Shown here: one piece after another, positions 32,825 to 42,450 of the stretch | Numbering within the stretch: position 1 is the stretch's first letter | Layout of the letters: the number at the start of each line of letters is the position of its first letter | Virus record (IMG/VR): IMGVR_UViG_3300025598_000029 | Span: 1 to 64,000 of that record | Strand: one strand, 5' to 3' | DNA from: a virus | DNA length: 64,000 nucleotides | Program-made: the position numbers and the translations under genes | Notes under the pieces: model-generated | Database searches by the model: none | The model's input: only the letters and a program-made list of their open reading frames with translations | What the model was told of the DNA's origin: nothing

Positions 32825-35800
32825 ATGGCCCTCCCAGATTCCAGTGTAATACGATCATACCCTGGTGGTGCTGCACCTACGTATCTTTCAGCATCGCTTG
32901 ACTATGCATTCGCAAGCGGACAAACAATAACTGTAGCTAATACCACGGGATGGTATGAAGTTAGCGCAGGCGGATATAATACCACTAATCCACTAGGAAC
33001 TAGTGGACCTTTTACGCTTGTTGTAGATTACGGTCTAGGCAGCGAAGAAAAGATACTGTGTGCTAGCGGTGCCATCTCACTTGGTGTTAATACCACTATT
33101 TTTGTTTATAACGTTAGTGGTACCAATGGCCGTGGCTATGACGGAACAACTGCAACTTCGCACTCAGTAGGAACTTCTAGCGATTATAACGTATTCCCTG
33201 TTGCTACAGCTATTGAACAAGCTCAATTTAATCTTGCAGCAAGCAAATTAGGCAATTCAACTTTAGTAGTATCAGGCACAACTGCTGGTGGAGATCTTGC
33301 TGGGACTTATCCTAATCCAACACTTAAAGCAATATACACTGGCGACACATTCTCTGGTGGTGGCGGAAGCTTCTTGCCAACATTTTCATGGGATAATGCT
33401 GGTCGTATAACTAATGTTTCAGGTATAAATATATTTATTCCAACAAGTGCAGTAAGTGGATTGAATACGACTATTAGTGGTTTACAGACCCAAATTAACA
33501 CTAATGGTACAAACATTAGTACACAGAGTGGGCAAATAAATACATTATTTGCAACAACTAGCGGTCAAGCTTCAAGCATAGCTACACAAAGTGGACAAAT
33601 TAATTCATTGTTTATAACAACTAGTGGTAACTCTACAGACATTAACAATCAAGCTGCAGCCATTAGCGGTTTAAATACACAAGTAAGCGATTTAAACAAT
33701 TCTACTACCTCAGGATTTGCTAGTGTAAATACACAAATATCAGGACTCAATGTAGTAGTTAGTGGTCAAGCCAATACTCTTGCTACTGAAGCAAACAACA
33801 TTGCTGTCCTTAGTGGTCAATACGTAACTCTTTCAGGTAACTTAGTTACTACTAACTCTAATGTTGCCAACCTCAGTGGCCAATTCGCATCACTTTCTGG
33901 TTCATATAATACCACGTCAGGAATCGTAACTAACCAAACTGGATACATTGCCACACTTAGTGGTCAAATGATCACTGCTAATAACGGTATATCAACTAAC
34001 GCTGCAAACCTTGCCACGTTATCTGGTCAATATACTACTACTAGTGGAATTGTTACCAACCACACTTCATACATTGCAACAATTTCTGGTAAACAAATTA
34101 CTGATGAAAACAACATAGCAACACTTTCAGGAAACATTGTTACCATTAGTGGAAAGCAAGTAACTGACGAAGCTAATATTGCTTCTCTTTCAGGGTCTCT
34201 TGTTACCCTAAGTGGTCAATTTGTAACTACTTCAGGAAGAACAATCTTCTCTGGCACTAATGCCGGTGGAGATTTAACTGGTACATACCCTAACCCAACT
34301 CTTAGAACAATTAGTGGTGTTAGTGGTACCTATGGATCTGCTACACAAACTCCATTGCTTTCTATCGATTCAAATGGTCGTGTTACTAATGCACAACTTT
34401 ACACAATCCAGATTGCTGAAAACCAAGTAAACAACCTAACAACAGATATGACTAGCATATCTGGAAACATTGCTAGTGTATCTGGTAAACAAGCTACAGA
34501 TGCTTCTAATATTGCATCGTTGTCAGGTAGTCTTGCTACTCTTTCAGGCCAGTATGTATCAACGAGTGGAATCGTCACTAATAACACTAGCTACATTGCT
34601 ACCATATCGGGTAAGCAAATTACCGATGAGGCAAACATTGCATCATTGAGTGGTTCTCTTGCAACGCTCAGTGGCCAATATGTTACCACTTCAGGTCTTG
34701 TTACAAATCAGGCTGGATACATATCTACAATATCTGGCAAACAGATTGCTGATGAAGCTAATCTTGCCACACTATCTGGTCAATATGCTACAACTAGTGG
34801 CATTGTTACCAATAACACTGGTTATATTGCTACTATTTCAGGTAAGCAAGTCACCGACGAAGCTAATATTGCTTCATTGAGTGGCAGCCTTGCTACAGTT
34901 AGTGGAGTTGCTTATGCTGCCCTTCCTAGAACTGGTGGAACAATCAGTGGCAACCTTACAGTAACTGGAACACTAACTGCTGGTTCTTTAACTGTTAGTG
35001 GTGGTAATGTTCTAATTAGCGGTTCAACTGCCAATGGCGACCTTTCAGGCACCTATCCAGCCCCTACAGTGGCAAAGATCCAAGGAGTTGCTGTAAGCCC
35101 AACAACTCCAACTAATAACCAAGTTCTACGCTACAGCACTACATCTGGCACTTGGTATGCTGGTACGGGTAATGCTCTATTCCCAACTACTACTCAGAGT
35201 GGTAACTACACAGCAGTTCCCAATGATTATGTAGTATGTAATGCAACTGCTGGTGCAATGACAGTCACTCTAACTAATGCTCCTGCAAACGGTTCAATAA
35301 TTGCAGTTGCTAGCCAAGCTACAAGCACTTACAACGTTACTGTTGTAGCTAGCGGTAGCGACACGATTCCTGGTGGTTCTTTTGTCTTGGCAGGCAACGG
35401 AGTGTTTAACTCTGTTGAATTCTACTACGATGCTGGATTAGCTGAATGGTTGATTGTAAGTAACCAATTCGGTGATGTTGCTGGTGGAGATCTTACCGGA
35501 ACTTATCCTAACCCAACAGTTTCTTATCTTAATGGTGTCCCTGTAAGCCCTACACCTCCAAATACTGGTCAAGTTCTTGCATCAGTTGGTGGAGTGTGGA
35601 CTCCAATCACGTCAAGTGGAATTGGAACACCTGGTCCTGGTGGAGCTAATGGTTACTATGGTGCCTTCTATGACACCACTAATCAAACTGCTACAAGCAC
35701 TACAAGTGGAAACGTTCTAGCAATTGGTAGTACATTCTCTGCCAATGGTATAACTAGATCGGCTAGTGGAACAATTACATTTGGTTATGCTGGTACTTAT

Positions 35801-38800
35801 CTTATTGCTTATACAGTTCAACTAATTACATCTTCCAGTGCTTCTAGAAACGTAGATATTTGGTTCCGTAAAAATGGTGTTAATGTTCCAAATACGAATG
35901 CAACATTTGCAGTGCCAGCATCACCAACGCCAGGTGGCGGAAATGCTGTAACTGCTGCTGTAACACATATAATCGTTGCAAGTGGTAATGACAACTTCCA
36001 AATTATGTGGATGCCAACCAACACTGATACTACTGTTGAAACTATTGCCTCTGGCGCTAACTACCCAACTGCTCCTGGAGTATTTGTATCTGTTTCTCAA
36101 ATCATGTACAACCAAACAGGTACATACACAGTTAACGCAGTCGCTGCTAGTGGTACTAATGCTACTACTGCAACTCCACTTACACTTAGTACATATGCTC
36201 CAATAACTGGTGCTACTGCTTCAGGTAACACAGCATCTGGTACAGGAGTTATTCTTCCTACGCCAACATATAACGGTCAATGGATGCAGATCCACAATGA
36301 AGACCTAACTCACTGGCTCCTTGTCTATCCACAACCAACAGCGTATATTGATAATGGTTCAACTGGTGCTCCTATTTGGTTACCACCAACTAGTTATTGG
36401 GAAGGTGTAGCTACAACTACCACTTCCTGGGATACTGCTATCCAACCATTGACTAGTAACTCACTTGCTGTTAGTTACTTGGTTGTTCCTGGTCAAACAG
36501 ACATTGAACTACAAACCTACGGTACTCCTGGTACATACGGTACTACTAGTGGTATTCCAGTAATTACAACAGATACCTATGGTCGTTCGACTGTAACTGT
36601 AACTGGTGTACAAATTAACCAAAGTCAAGTAACTGGTCTTTCTGGAAACTTGTCAGCATTGAGTGGTTCAATAACTACAACCAGTAGCAACCTTGCAACG
36701 CTCAGTGGTCAATACGCCACAACATCAGGTATTGTTACAAACCAAACTGGTTACATTGCAACCCTATCGGGTCAAATGGTTACTGCTAATAGTAACATTG
36801 CCTCTACAAGTGGATCGCTTGCAACCCTTTCTGGACAGTTTGTAGCCCTCTCAGGATCATACAGCACAACTAGTGGTAACCTAAATACTACTAATACCAA
36901 TGTTGCTAATCTTAGTGGTCAATACGCCACTCTTAGTGGTCAATATGCAGCTACTTCAGGAATTGTTACCAACCACACAAGTTACATTGCCGCTACTAGC
37001 GGTTCTCTTGCCACTCTTAGTGGTCAATTCGTAGCTCTTTCTGGTTCATATAATACCACTTCAGGAATTGTTACAAGCCAAACAAGTTATATTTCAACTT
37101 TGTCAGGACAAGTAGTAACACTTTCTGGTAGTGATGCTAACAAGCTTCCACTTAGCGGAGGAACCGTTACCGGTACTTTGAATGTTAATAGCCCATTCAA
37201 TGTTAATGGAAACGTTAGCATTACTGGTACAGAAACTATTTCTGGTGCTCTAAACGTTAACTACACGATCAATGCTACAACGCCGACTAACAACCCACCA
37301 ATCAACTTTGGTGGTGGACTAAGCTATTCTGATGTTAACACAATTGCTGGATTTAACACTAGCGTTAACAACTACAACCAGATTGTTCTACAAAATACTA
37401 ACTCAGGTACTTCAGCTAGCACTAACTTAAACGTAAGTAACAACTTGGGAACAAGTGGTACTAACTATGGTGAGTTTGGTATGAACTCCAGTAATTTTAC
37501 TGGTACTGGTGCGTTTAATACTGCAGGAGCAGTTTACCTTGCTTCAGCCTCTACAGACCTAGCTATCGGTACTTATGGTAACAATGCTATTCACTTTGTA
37601 ACTAATAGTGCAACAGCTGATGCAATGACAATTACCAGTGGTGGGAACGTCGTTGTCGGTAGTGGTTTGACTGTTAGTGGAACATTTACTCTTGCAACAG
37701 GTATCACTATATCAACTCCTATTGGTAACTATCCTATAGCAATTGGTTACCAAGCTGGTCAAACTGATAATGGTAATGGTGGTGTAGCAGTTGGTTACCA
37801 AGCTGGTCAAAGTAACAATAATTATGGTGTATCTTTAGGTTATCTTGCCGGACAAAATGGAAACAGCAAAGGTGTAGCAATTGGTGCTGCTGCTGGTCAA
37901 ACAACTAACGCTTCAGGTATTGCAATTGGTTTCCAAGCTGCTGCACTTGGTAACAACAATAGCATTGCAATTGGTTTTAATTCTCAAACTGGATCTAGTG
38001 GGTACGCAATAGCACTAGGTACTAGCAGCACAGCAAGTGCTTCAGGTTCTGTAGCAATTGGTATGAATGCAACTGCAACTGGAACAAACCAATTTGTTCT
38101 TGGTACATCAAACCATAACGTTCAAGTACCTGGTACCTTTGCTGTAAGTGGTTCTTTGACCGTAAGTGGTACTGCTGTAATGACCAGTGGTTCTGCAGTC
38201 GGTGGAGATCTTACTGGTACAATAGGTAATGCAAAAGTAACTAAGTTACAAGGTTACACAGTATCAAGCGGTGCACCTACTGCCAATGCAATGCTTGTTT
38301 ACAGTGGTTCTCAATGGACCTCAGGTCCTGCTGTAAGCGGTACAACTGGTACAGGTGGAATAATCCCTTACGCTACCAACCCATTGCTCGTAGCACCTCT
38401 AGAACAGGTTGTAGTTAGCTCTGGTGTAGTATCTTCAAGCGCTGCTGCTGTTCTCAACACCGTTTCTGGTGGAGTCTATGTCTACACTGCTGCTCCAACA
38501 TCAGCATGGCAAATCCAAATAACCAATGCTCCAACTACTGTTGGTCAAGCCGTTACTGTCACTGTTGGTACAAATAATGGTTCTACAGCCTACCTCCCAT
38601 CAGGGTTTACGATCAATGGTTACACTGTTAACGGTGGTACTACGCTACCTGCCCATGGAACAGCATATACTAACACTTATACCGTGACAGCGTACTACCA
38701 AGGTGGTTCAATATGGACTGCTGCAGATGCAACAGTAAACTATGATTTCTATGCTATTACATTAATATGTACAGCAGCTAATACGTATGTTATGCTACTC

Positions 38801-38818
38801 GGACAGACTAAGTTCTAA
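32825..38818 (+). CDS. Giant trimeric tail fibre with YadA-like and C1q-like domains
   Basis: A 1997-residue fibre protein. After an N-terminal head come two blocks of heptad-like repeats (about 190-710 and 1265-1440) with a strong LSG/ISG-x-x-x-T pattern, as in a trimeric coiled stalk. GGDLTGTYPNPT-type elements recur near 155, 480, 735, 886 and 1792 and usually join shaft segments. Residues about 946-1095 match a C1q/TNF-like beta-jellyroll (GAFYDTTNQ, then YAGTYLIAYTVQL). Residues 1637-1760 are YadA-head left-handed roll repeats (AIGYQAGQ, SLGYLAGQ, AIGMNATATG). A beta-rich tip follows. Strong SD ATAGGAG. Likely receptor binding. Confidence 0.88.
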   Translation: MALPDSSVIRSYPGGAAPTYLSASLDYAFASGQTITVANTTGWYEVSAGGYNTTNPLGTSGPFTLVVDYGLGSEEKILCASGAISLGVNTTIFVYNVSGTNGRGYDGTTATSHSVGTSSDYNVFPVATAIEQAQFNLAASKLGNSTLVVSGTTAGGDLAGTYPNPTLKAIYTGDTFSGGGGSFLPTFSWDNAGRITNVSGINIFIPTSAVSGLNTTISGLQTQINTNGTNISTQSGQINTLFATTSGQASSIATQSGQINSLFITTSGNSTDINNQAAAISGLNTQVSDLNNSTTSGFASVNTQISGLNVVVSGQANTLATEANNIAVLSGQYVTLSGNLVTTNSNVANLSGQFASLSGSYNTTSGIVTNQTGYIATLSGQMITANNGISTNAANLATLSGQYTTTSGIVTNHTSYIATISGKQITDENNIATLSGNIVTISGKQVTDEANIASLSGSLVTLSGQFVTTSGRTIFSGTNAGGDLTGTYPNPTLRTISGVSGTYGSATQTPLLSIDSNGRVTNAQLYTIQIAENQVNNLTTDMTSISGNIASVSGKQATDASNIASLSGSLATLSGQYVSTSGIVTNNTSYIATISGKQITDEANIASLSGSLATLSGQYVTTSGLVTNQAGYISTISGKQIADEANLATLSGQYATTSGIVTNNTGYIATISGKQVTDEANIASLSGSLATVSGVAYAALPRTGGTISGNLTVTGTLTAGSLTVSGGNVLISGSTANGDLSGTYPAPTVAKIQGVAVSPTTPTNNQVLRYSTTSGTWYAGTGNALFPTTTQSGNYTAVPNDYVVCNATAGAMTVTLTNAPANGSIIAVASQATSTYNVTVVASGSDTIPGGSFVLAGNGVFNSVEFYYDAGLAEWLIVSNQFGDVAGGDLTGTYPNPTVSYLNGVPVSPTPPNTGQVLASVGGVWTPITSSGIGTPGPGGANGYYGAFYDTTNQTATSTTSGNVLAIGSTFSANGITRSASGTITFGYAGTYLIAYTVQLITSSSASRNVDIWFRKNGVNVPNTNATFAVPASPTPGGGNAVTAAVTHIIVASGNDNFQIMWMPTNTDTTVETIASGANYPTAPGVFVSVSQIMYNQTGTYTVNAVAASGTNATTATPLTLSTYAPITGATASGNTASGTGVILPTPTYNGQWMQIHNEDLTHWLLVYPQPTAYIDNGSTGAPIWLPPTSYWEGVATTTTSWDTAIQPLTSNSLAVSYLVVPGQTDIELQTYGTPGTYGTTSGIPVITTDTYGRSTVTVTGVQINQSQVTGLSGNLSALSGSITTTSSNLATLSGQYATTSGIVTNQTGYIATLSGQMVTANSNIASTSGSLATLSGQFVALSGSYSTTSGNLNTTNTNVANLSGQYATLSGQYAATSGIVTNHTSYIAATSGSLATLSGQFVALSGSYNTTSGIVTSQTSYISTLSGQVVTLSGSDANKLPLSGGTVTGTLNVNSPFNVNGNVSITGTETISGALNVNYTINATTPTNNPPINFGGGLSYSDVNTIAGFNTSVNNYNQIVLQNTNSGTSASTNLNVSNNLGTSGTNYGEFGMNSSNFTGTGAFNTAGAVYLASASTDLAIGTYGNNAIHFVTNSATADAMTITSGGNVVVGSGLTVSGTFTLATGITISTPIGNYPIAIGYQAGQTDNGNGGVAVGYQAGQSNNNYGVSLGYLAGQNGNSKGVAIGAAAGQTTNASGIAIGFQAAALGNNNSIAIGFNSQTGSSGYAIALGTSSTASASGSVAIGMNATATGTNQFVLGTSNHNVQVPGTFAVSGSLTVSGTAVMTSGSAVGGDLTGTIGNAKVTKLQGYTVSSGAPTANAMLVYSGSQWTSGPAVSGTTGTGGIIPYATNPLLVAPLEQVVVSSGVVSSSAAAVLNTVSGGVYVYTAAPTSAWQIQITNAPTTVGQAVTVTVGTNNGSTAYLPSGFTINGYTVNGGTTLPAHGTAYTNTYTVTAYYQGGSIWTAADATVNYDFYAITLICTAANTYVMLLGQTKF

Positions 38819-38843
38819 TGTTATTATTGGAGATTAATTTCTA

Positions 38844-39971
38844 ATGCCATTATTCTCATCGTTAAGTGACCTTGCCGCTCGTGCTTATGGACTCCTATCA
38901 GGATCTTTAGCACCTATTAGCGACCTGTTTGCAAGAACAACATCAGGATCATTAGGAACAGCAACATCAGGACAACTTTGGGTTGCACAAACTGGTGTAT
39001 GGTATGCAACGAGCGGATCAGCTACCACATCAACAGCAGCTAGTTCTTACCCATTAGCTACAATACCTTACAAAGCTAGTGCAACAATGACGTTGAAGAG
39101 TGCTTCAAACGGTACTGGAATTGCTTTTTGGTGGACAAGTACTGGTAACTGGTGGGCAGTTGTTAACAATGCTTACTCACAAAATAACATAACAAGCTAT
39201 ACCTGTACTGGTGGATATCCTTGCACAGGTTATACATGCGCAGGCTATGGACCAGTGTGTCAAAGCTATTACACTGTTTGTACAGGTTATGGTTACAGCA
39301 GTGCTTATGGTGATCCAAATGCTAAGGGAGCAACTACAACGTTGCCTAAGCGAAAGCGTCGTACAAAAGAAGATTCACCAAATACTCGACCCATTGATGT
39401 TCCAAAGCCGCAAAACCTTAGTTACGCACCAATTCCACCACCATTCTTCCCACCCTTCTTTCCGCCTTTCTTCCCACCCTTTTTCCCACCATTCTTTCCA
39501 CCTTTCTTTCCTCCATTCTTTCCACCGTTCTTTCCTCCGTTCTTTCCACCGTATTTCCCACCGTGCATAAGTTATGGATTAGCTTGTGGAGGATACGCTA
39601 CAGGATGTACATCATATTCTTGCTCTTCTTATGGTGCTTGCGCTGGATACACAGCCAACTACACAACACAGTACTATAACCAGCTAAGCTTGCTACAATC
39701 TGTAGGTGGTACAATCACTACAATTGCAACAGGAGTTCTACAAGGGCCTTCAAATAGCACAACAGCTCAGATTAACTCTATCCAAATCGTTACCACTAAT
39801 AGCAACATTACAGCAACTGCCTTTAGTGATTCTGCATTGGTAACATCTCTGGGAACTTTGTCTAGCAATCAGACTGCTCCAACTGGTAATGTTAGTGTTG
39901 GTATTATTGATTCACCGGTTGGCGGAAGTGCCACCCAAGGTAGTACTGTAGGACCATTTACAGCGTTATAA
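38844..39971 (+). CDS. Protein with FFPP repeat flanked by Cys-Tyr-Gly modules
   Basis: A 375-residue protein. The N-terminal part (about 45-120) has a lectin-like beta segment with GTGIAFWWTSTGNWWAVV, common in phage tail proteins. Residues 129-152 carry five Cys in a Y/T-C-x-G-Y rhythm. Residues 200-240 are nine FFPP tetrapeptides plus YFPP. Immediately after, five more Cys with the same spacing style appear. The C-terminus is a beta domain. The symmetric Cys blocks suggest disulfide or metal-bound rungs around a rigid Pro rod. No known domain matches the repeat. Confidence 0.7.
   Translation: MPLFSSLSDLAARAYGLLSGSLAPISDLFARTTSGSLGTATSGQLWVAQTGVWYATSGSATTSTAASSYPLATIPYKASATMTLKSASNGTGIAFWWTSTGNWWAVVNNAYSQNNITSYTCTGGYPCTGYTCAGYGPVCQSYYTVCTGYGYSSAYGDPNAKGATTTLPKRKRRTKEDSPNTRPIDVPKPQNLSYAPIPPPFFPPFFPPFFPPFFPPFFPPFFPPFFPPFFPPFFPPYFPPCISYGLACGGYATGCTSYSCSSYGACAGYTANYTTQYYNQLSLLQSVGGTITTIATGVLQGPSNSTTAQINSIQIVTTNSNITATAFSDSALVTSLGTLSSNQTAPTGNVSVGIIDSPVGGSATQGSTVGPFTAL
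39441..39563 (+). repeat. Ten 12-bp CCA/TTC repeats coding FFPP
   Basis: Units of 12 bases (CC-N-CC-N-TTC-TT/C) code for FFPP nine times and YFPP once. Wobble positions differ between units (cca/ccc/ccg/cct, ttc/ttt) so the array is old enough to have drifted, or selected at protein level, not a sequencing error. Pyrimidine-rich on this strand. Confidence 0.9.
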
Positions 39972-39987
39972 TTAATAGAAAGAGACC

Positions 39988-40227
39988 ATGACAAACAAAG
40001 AAGAAAACCTAAATAATACGCCTCCTATGTATCGGATTGCTTTTATTCTTGATGGTTTTGTACAAGAAGTAATTGAATGCTCAGAGAGATTTGCAGCTTT
40101 ATTACTAAGTAAGCCAATAGCAAGAAACATAACAGGACTTGACATACCGGTAGGATTTCAGTATGATGTAGCTACCGATACTTTCACTGATTTTGATGGT
40201 GAAAGCCTAGAAAATAATAGGAGTTAA
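39988..40227 (+). CDS. Small protein, paralogue of the next gene
   Basis: A 79-residue protein. The segment YRIAFILDGFVQEVIECSERFAA aligns with RLAFILDGQVVHVQSCSARNAA of the next protein. The shared core (strand, turn, strand, helix with one Cys) is a small alpha/beta domain. SD AAAGAGACC. Function unknown; fibre-assembly or coat-accessory roles are possible since it follows the fibre genes. Confidence 0.6.
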   Translation: MTNKEENLNNTPPMYRIAFILDGFVQEVIECSERFAALLLSKPIARNITGLDIPVGFQYDVATDTFTDFDGESLENNRS

Positions 40228-40228
40228 T

Positions 40229-40462
40229 ATGGCAATTCCAATCCCAGAAGATCCAATGATAGCTATCAATACTACTAACCGTTTGGCATTTATCCTTGAT
40301 GGTCAAGTAGTTCATGTTCAAAGTTGCAGTGCTAGAAATGCAGCAATTATGACAAGCCAACCAATAGTAATTGATATTACAGATCATGAACGCGGCGCTT
40401 TTATCCAAGTTGGTCTTGGTTACGATGAAGAAGCCGGTGAATTTGCGAGTGAATACCGTTAA
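40229..40462 (+). CDS. Small protein, paralogue of the previous gene
   Basis: A 77-residue protein, the second copy of the duplicated small-domain pair. It shares LAFILDG and the following C-S-x-R-x-A-A with the upstream 79-residue protein. It has an acidic C-terminus ending EFASEYR. The start is two bases after the upstream stop. Function unknown. Confidence 0.6.
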   Translation: MAIPIPEDPMIAINTTNRLAFILDGQVVHVQSCSARNAAIMTSQPIVIDITDHERGAFIQVGLGYDEEAGEFASEYR

Positions 40463-40464
40463 AA

Positions 40465-40785
40465 ATGAACGGACAACCAAAGCAAACGCCTTGGGAATTA
40501 TATTTAGAAAATCTAAAGAATACTTCCGAAGAAACATCTGAACAACGCCCAGCTAGACCATGGGATCTATTCAATAAAAAAATTGGTAGAGTAGAAGACG
40601 AATTAGCTAGTGAACGCCTTGCAATTTGCAAAGATTGTCCACGCATTCGTAAGTCATCCATGCTATGTAAAGAATGTGGTTGCTTTATGCCTGGAAAAGT
40701 AAAATTACCTAATGCATTCTGTCCAATAGGTAAATGGCAAGCCGTTGAACAAGAACTAGAGGTTAATGAGGAAGACGAAGAGTAA
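40465..40785 (+). CDS. Zinc-binding protein with CPxxxxxxxxCKxCGC motif
   Basis: A 106-residue protein with ICKDCPRIRKSSMLCKECGCFMPGKVKLPNAFCPIGKW as its core (written here in two parts for length: C-x2-C-P, then C-K-E-C-G-C and C-P-I-G-K-W). This arrangement of about six Cys is known from small marine and freshwater phage proteins of unknown function. The N- and C-termini are acidic. The gene opens the second cassette and its stop overlaps the next ATG. Confidence 0.65.
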   Translation: MNGQPKQTPWELYLENLKNTSEETSEQRPARPWDLFNKKIGRVEDELASERLAICKDCPRIRKSSMLCKECGCFMPGKVKLPNAFCPIGKWQAVEQELEVNEEDEE

Positions 40786-41465
40786 TGTCGCGTCAAATCA
40801 TAAAATACGAAAGTCGTAATGGTTTTATAGATCACATGAGGCCTATGCTTTCCGTTGTACCTGATTGGTACAAAAAAACAAAAAGATGGGTAACTGACGA
40901 AAATGGTCAAGAATGGCCTGGAGTTAAACATTGCATCCCATTCCTTGAAAGCCTTACGCTCGGTTACACCATAGTTCTTGAAGAAAGTGTATATGTTCAA
41001 AGAACAGAAAACGGTGTAATTATACGTTATAATAATCCAAAAGAACCTGTCGTTAACAATAGGCCAAGTGCAGTAACTGATCCATCACCAGTCCCAGAGG
41101 GATATGAAGATGAACATTTTATTTGGTTTGCTAACATAACTGTAAGACCTCCTGATGGTTATTCATTACTTTACACACACCCATTGAATCGTTGGGATCT
41201 ACCATTCTTAACAAGCAGTGCGGTGGTAGACGATTATGTAATGCCCGGTGCTAACATGTCTTTTTTTATTAAAAAAGGTTTTGAAGGTGAAATACCTAAA
41301 GGCACCCCTATAGCTCAAGTGATACCATTTAAAAGAGAAGAATGGGTAGCTAAATCTACAAAAGGTCTTTGGGACATAGCTGATACTACTGTGAAAGCTC
41401 CTATATCTGAGTTGTTGAATGGTCATTATAGAAAAAACTTCTGGAAGAAGAAGGTGTATAAATAA
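40785..41465 (+). CDS. Unknown protein, first of a paralogous pair
   Basis: A 226-residue protein with no recognised family. VVPDWYKKTKRW near the N-terminus, CIPFLESLTLGY, EDEHFIWFAN and HPLNRWDLPF, then IKKGFEGEIPKGTPIAQVIPF and RKNFWKKKVYK are conserved in its neighbour. The repeated HPxNR and GTPIxQxIPFKRE blocks suggest a beta-barrel enzyme or binding protein. Many metal-binding possibilities exist but no clear triad. Confidence 0.6.
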   Translation: MSRQIIKYESRNGFIDHMRPMLSVVPDWYKKTKRWVTDENGQEWPGVKHCIPFLESLTLGYTIVLEESVYVQRTENGVIIRYNNPKEPVVNNRPSAVTDPSPVPEGYEDEHFIWFANITVRPPDGYSLLYTHPLNRWDLPFLTSSAVVDDYVMPGANMSFFIKKGFEGEIPKGTPIAQVIPFKREEWVAKSTKGLWDIADTTVKAPISELLNGHYRKNFWKKKVYK

Positions 41466-42178
41466 TGTTTAAAAAGAATAATAAAAACGTACTTCATTAT
41501 GAAGGCTCCCCAACCGTAGAAAAAAAGGGTATAGGAGCTATGGTTGAAATCGTACCTGATTGGTATAAAAAAACACCAAAGTTTTTAGATAATAAAGATC
41601 CAAATAACAATATGCCTGCTATGGGTCTTAAGATGTGTATACCATTCTTAGATGCTATGACAACTGGATTTTATATGTCTTTGCCACAAGAAGTTTATGT
41701 AGAGCAAACAGAGAATGGACCATCTATCCGTTGCAAACAACAACCAATGCCAATTAGCAATAGACCTCCAATGACTACAGACCCAATGCCATCGCCAGCT
41801 GGTCATGATGAAGAGCATTTTATTTGGCAAACTCAGTATGCTTTCCACCTTCCTGAAGGATATAGTGCAATTCTGACACACCCATTTAATAGGTTTGAAC
41901 TACCATTTATAACATTTACTGGTATTGTAGACGGTGACTTTTTTATGCATGGCGGCAATATACCTTTTAGTATTAAAAAAGGCTTTGAAGGAGTTATCCC
42001 TAAAGGTACTCCAATACTGCAAATTATACCATTCAAAAGAGAAGACTGGGTAGCTAAAAAGAAAAAAGGAGTATGGAAAAGAAGCATGGAAAACCATCCC
42101 GAAAGAAGCTATGATTATCAAGTTGGTTGGTATAGAAAAAATATATGGCGTAAAAAAACTTATAAGGTAGAAAGTTAA
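41465..42178 (+). CDS. Unknown protein, second of a paralogous pair
   Basis: A 237-residue protein sharing IVPDWYKKTPKF, CIPFLDAMTTGF, EEHFIWQTQ, HPFNRFELPF, IKKGFEGVIPKGTPILQIIPF and RKNIWRKKTYK with the upstream protein. The duplicates have diverged but kept every block, so both are probably functional. Lys-rich at the end. Its ATG overlaps the upstream stop, and its stop is followed directly by another small gene. Confidence 0.62.
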   Translation: MFKKNNKNVLHYEGSPTVEKKGIGAMVEIVPDWYKKTPKFLDNKDPNNNMPAMGLKMCIPFLDAMTTGFYMSLPQEVYVEQTENGPSIRCKQQPMPISNRPPMTTDPMPSPAGHDEEHFIWQTQYAFHLPEGYSAILTHPFNRFELPFITFTGIVDGDFFMHGGNIPFSIKKGFEGVIPKGTPILQIIPFKREDWVAKKKKGVWKRSMENHPERSYDYQVGWYRKNIWRKKTYKVES

Positions 42179-42450
42179 TGTTTAAGAAAAACAAAATATA
42201 TAATGAAAAGCGTCGTTGGAAAACAATGGTAATCCCTAAGAACGATGAGAACCAAACAAGGTACCTTCGTTTTACGGAATCACGCACTGCAACAAGACTG
42301 TTCATAGAAAAAGACAAGAATTACAAATTTTATGTTGTCTCTAGAGGAACTAACCCAGGTAAAGTAAAAGTAGTCGGAATTGCAACAGACATAAAGAGTG
42401 CTATCACATTATCTAACCTTGAATTGGAAAAAATCAATAAAGGTGAATAA
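42178..42450 (+). CDS. Small basic protein
   Basis: A 90-residue basic protein with a beta pattern (RYLRFTESRTATRLFI, then KFYVVSRGTNPGKVKVVGIA) and a helical end. It could be a small nucleic-acid or protein-binding domain; nothing more specific can be argued. Overlaps the sulfotransferase start (TAATG). Confidence 0.55.
   Translation: MFKKNKIYNEKRRWKTMVIPKNDENQTRYLRFTESRTATRLFIEKDKNYKFYVVSRGTNPGKVKVVGIATDIKSAITLSNLELEKINKGE

Noticed and set aside
33400-37150. Possible CRISPR or DNA-level repeat array in the fibre gene
   Set aside because: Repeats are protein-coding heptad-like units with drifting codons and no spacer structure; they fall inside one continuous frame.
39435-39565. FFPP repeats as an assembly or sequencing artefact
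   Set aside because: Wobble bases differ between units and the frame stays open on both sides, unlike a collapsed or duplicated read.
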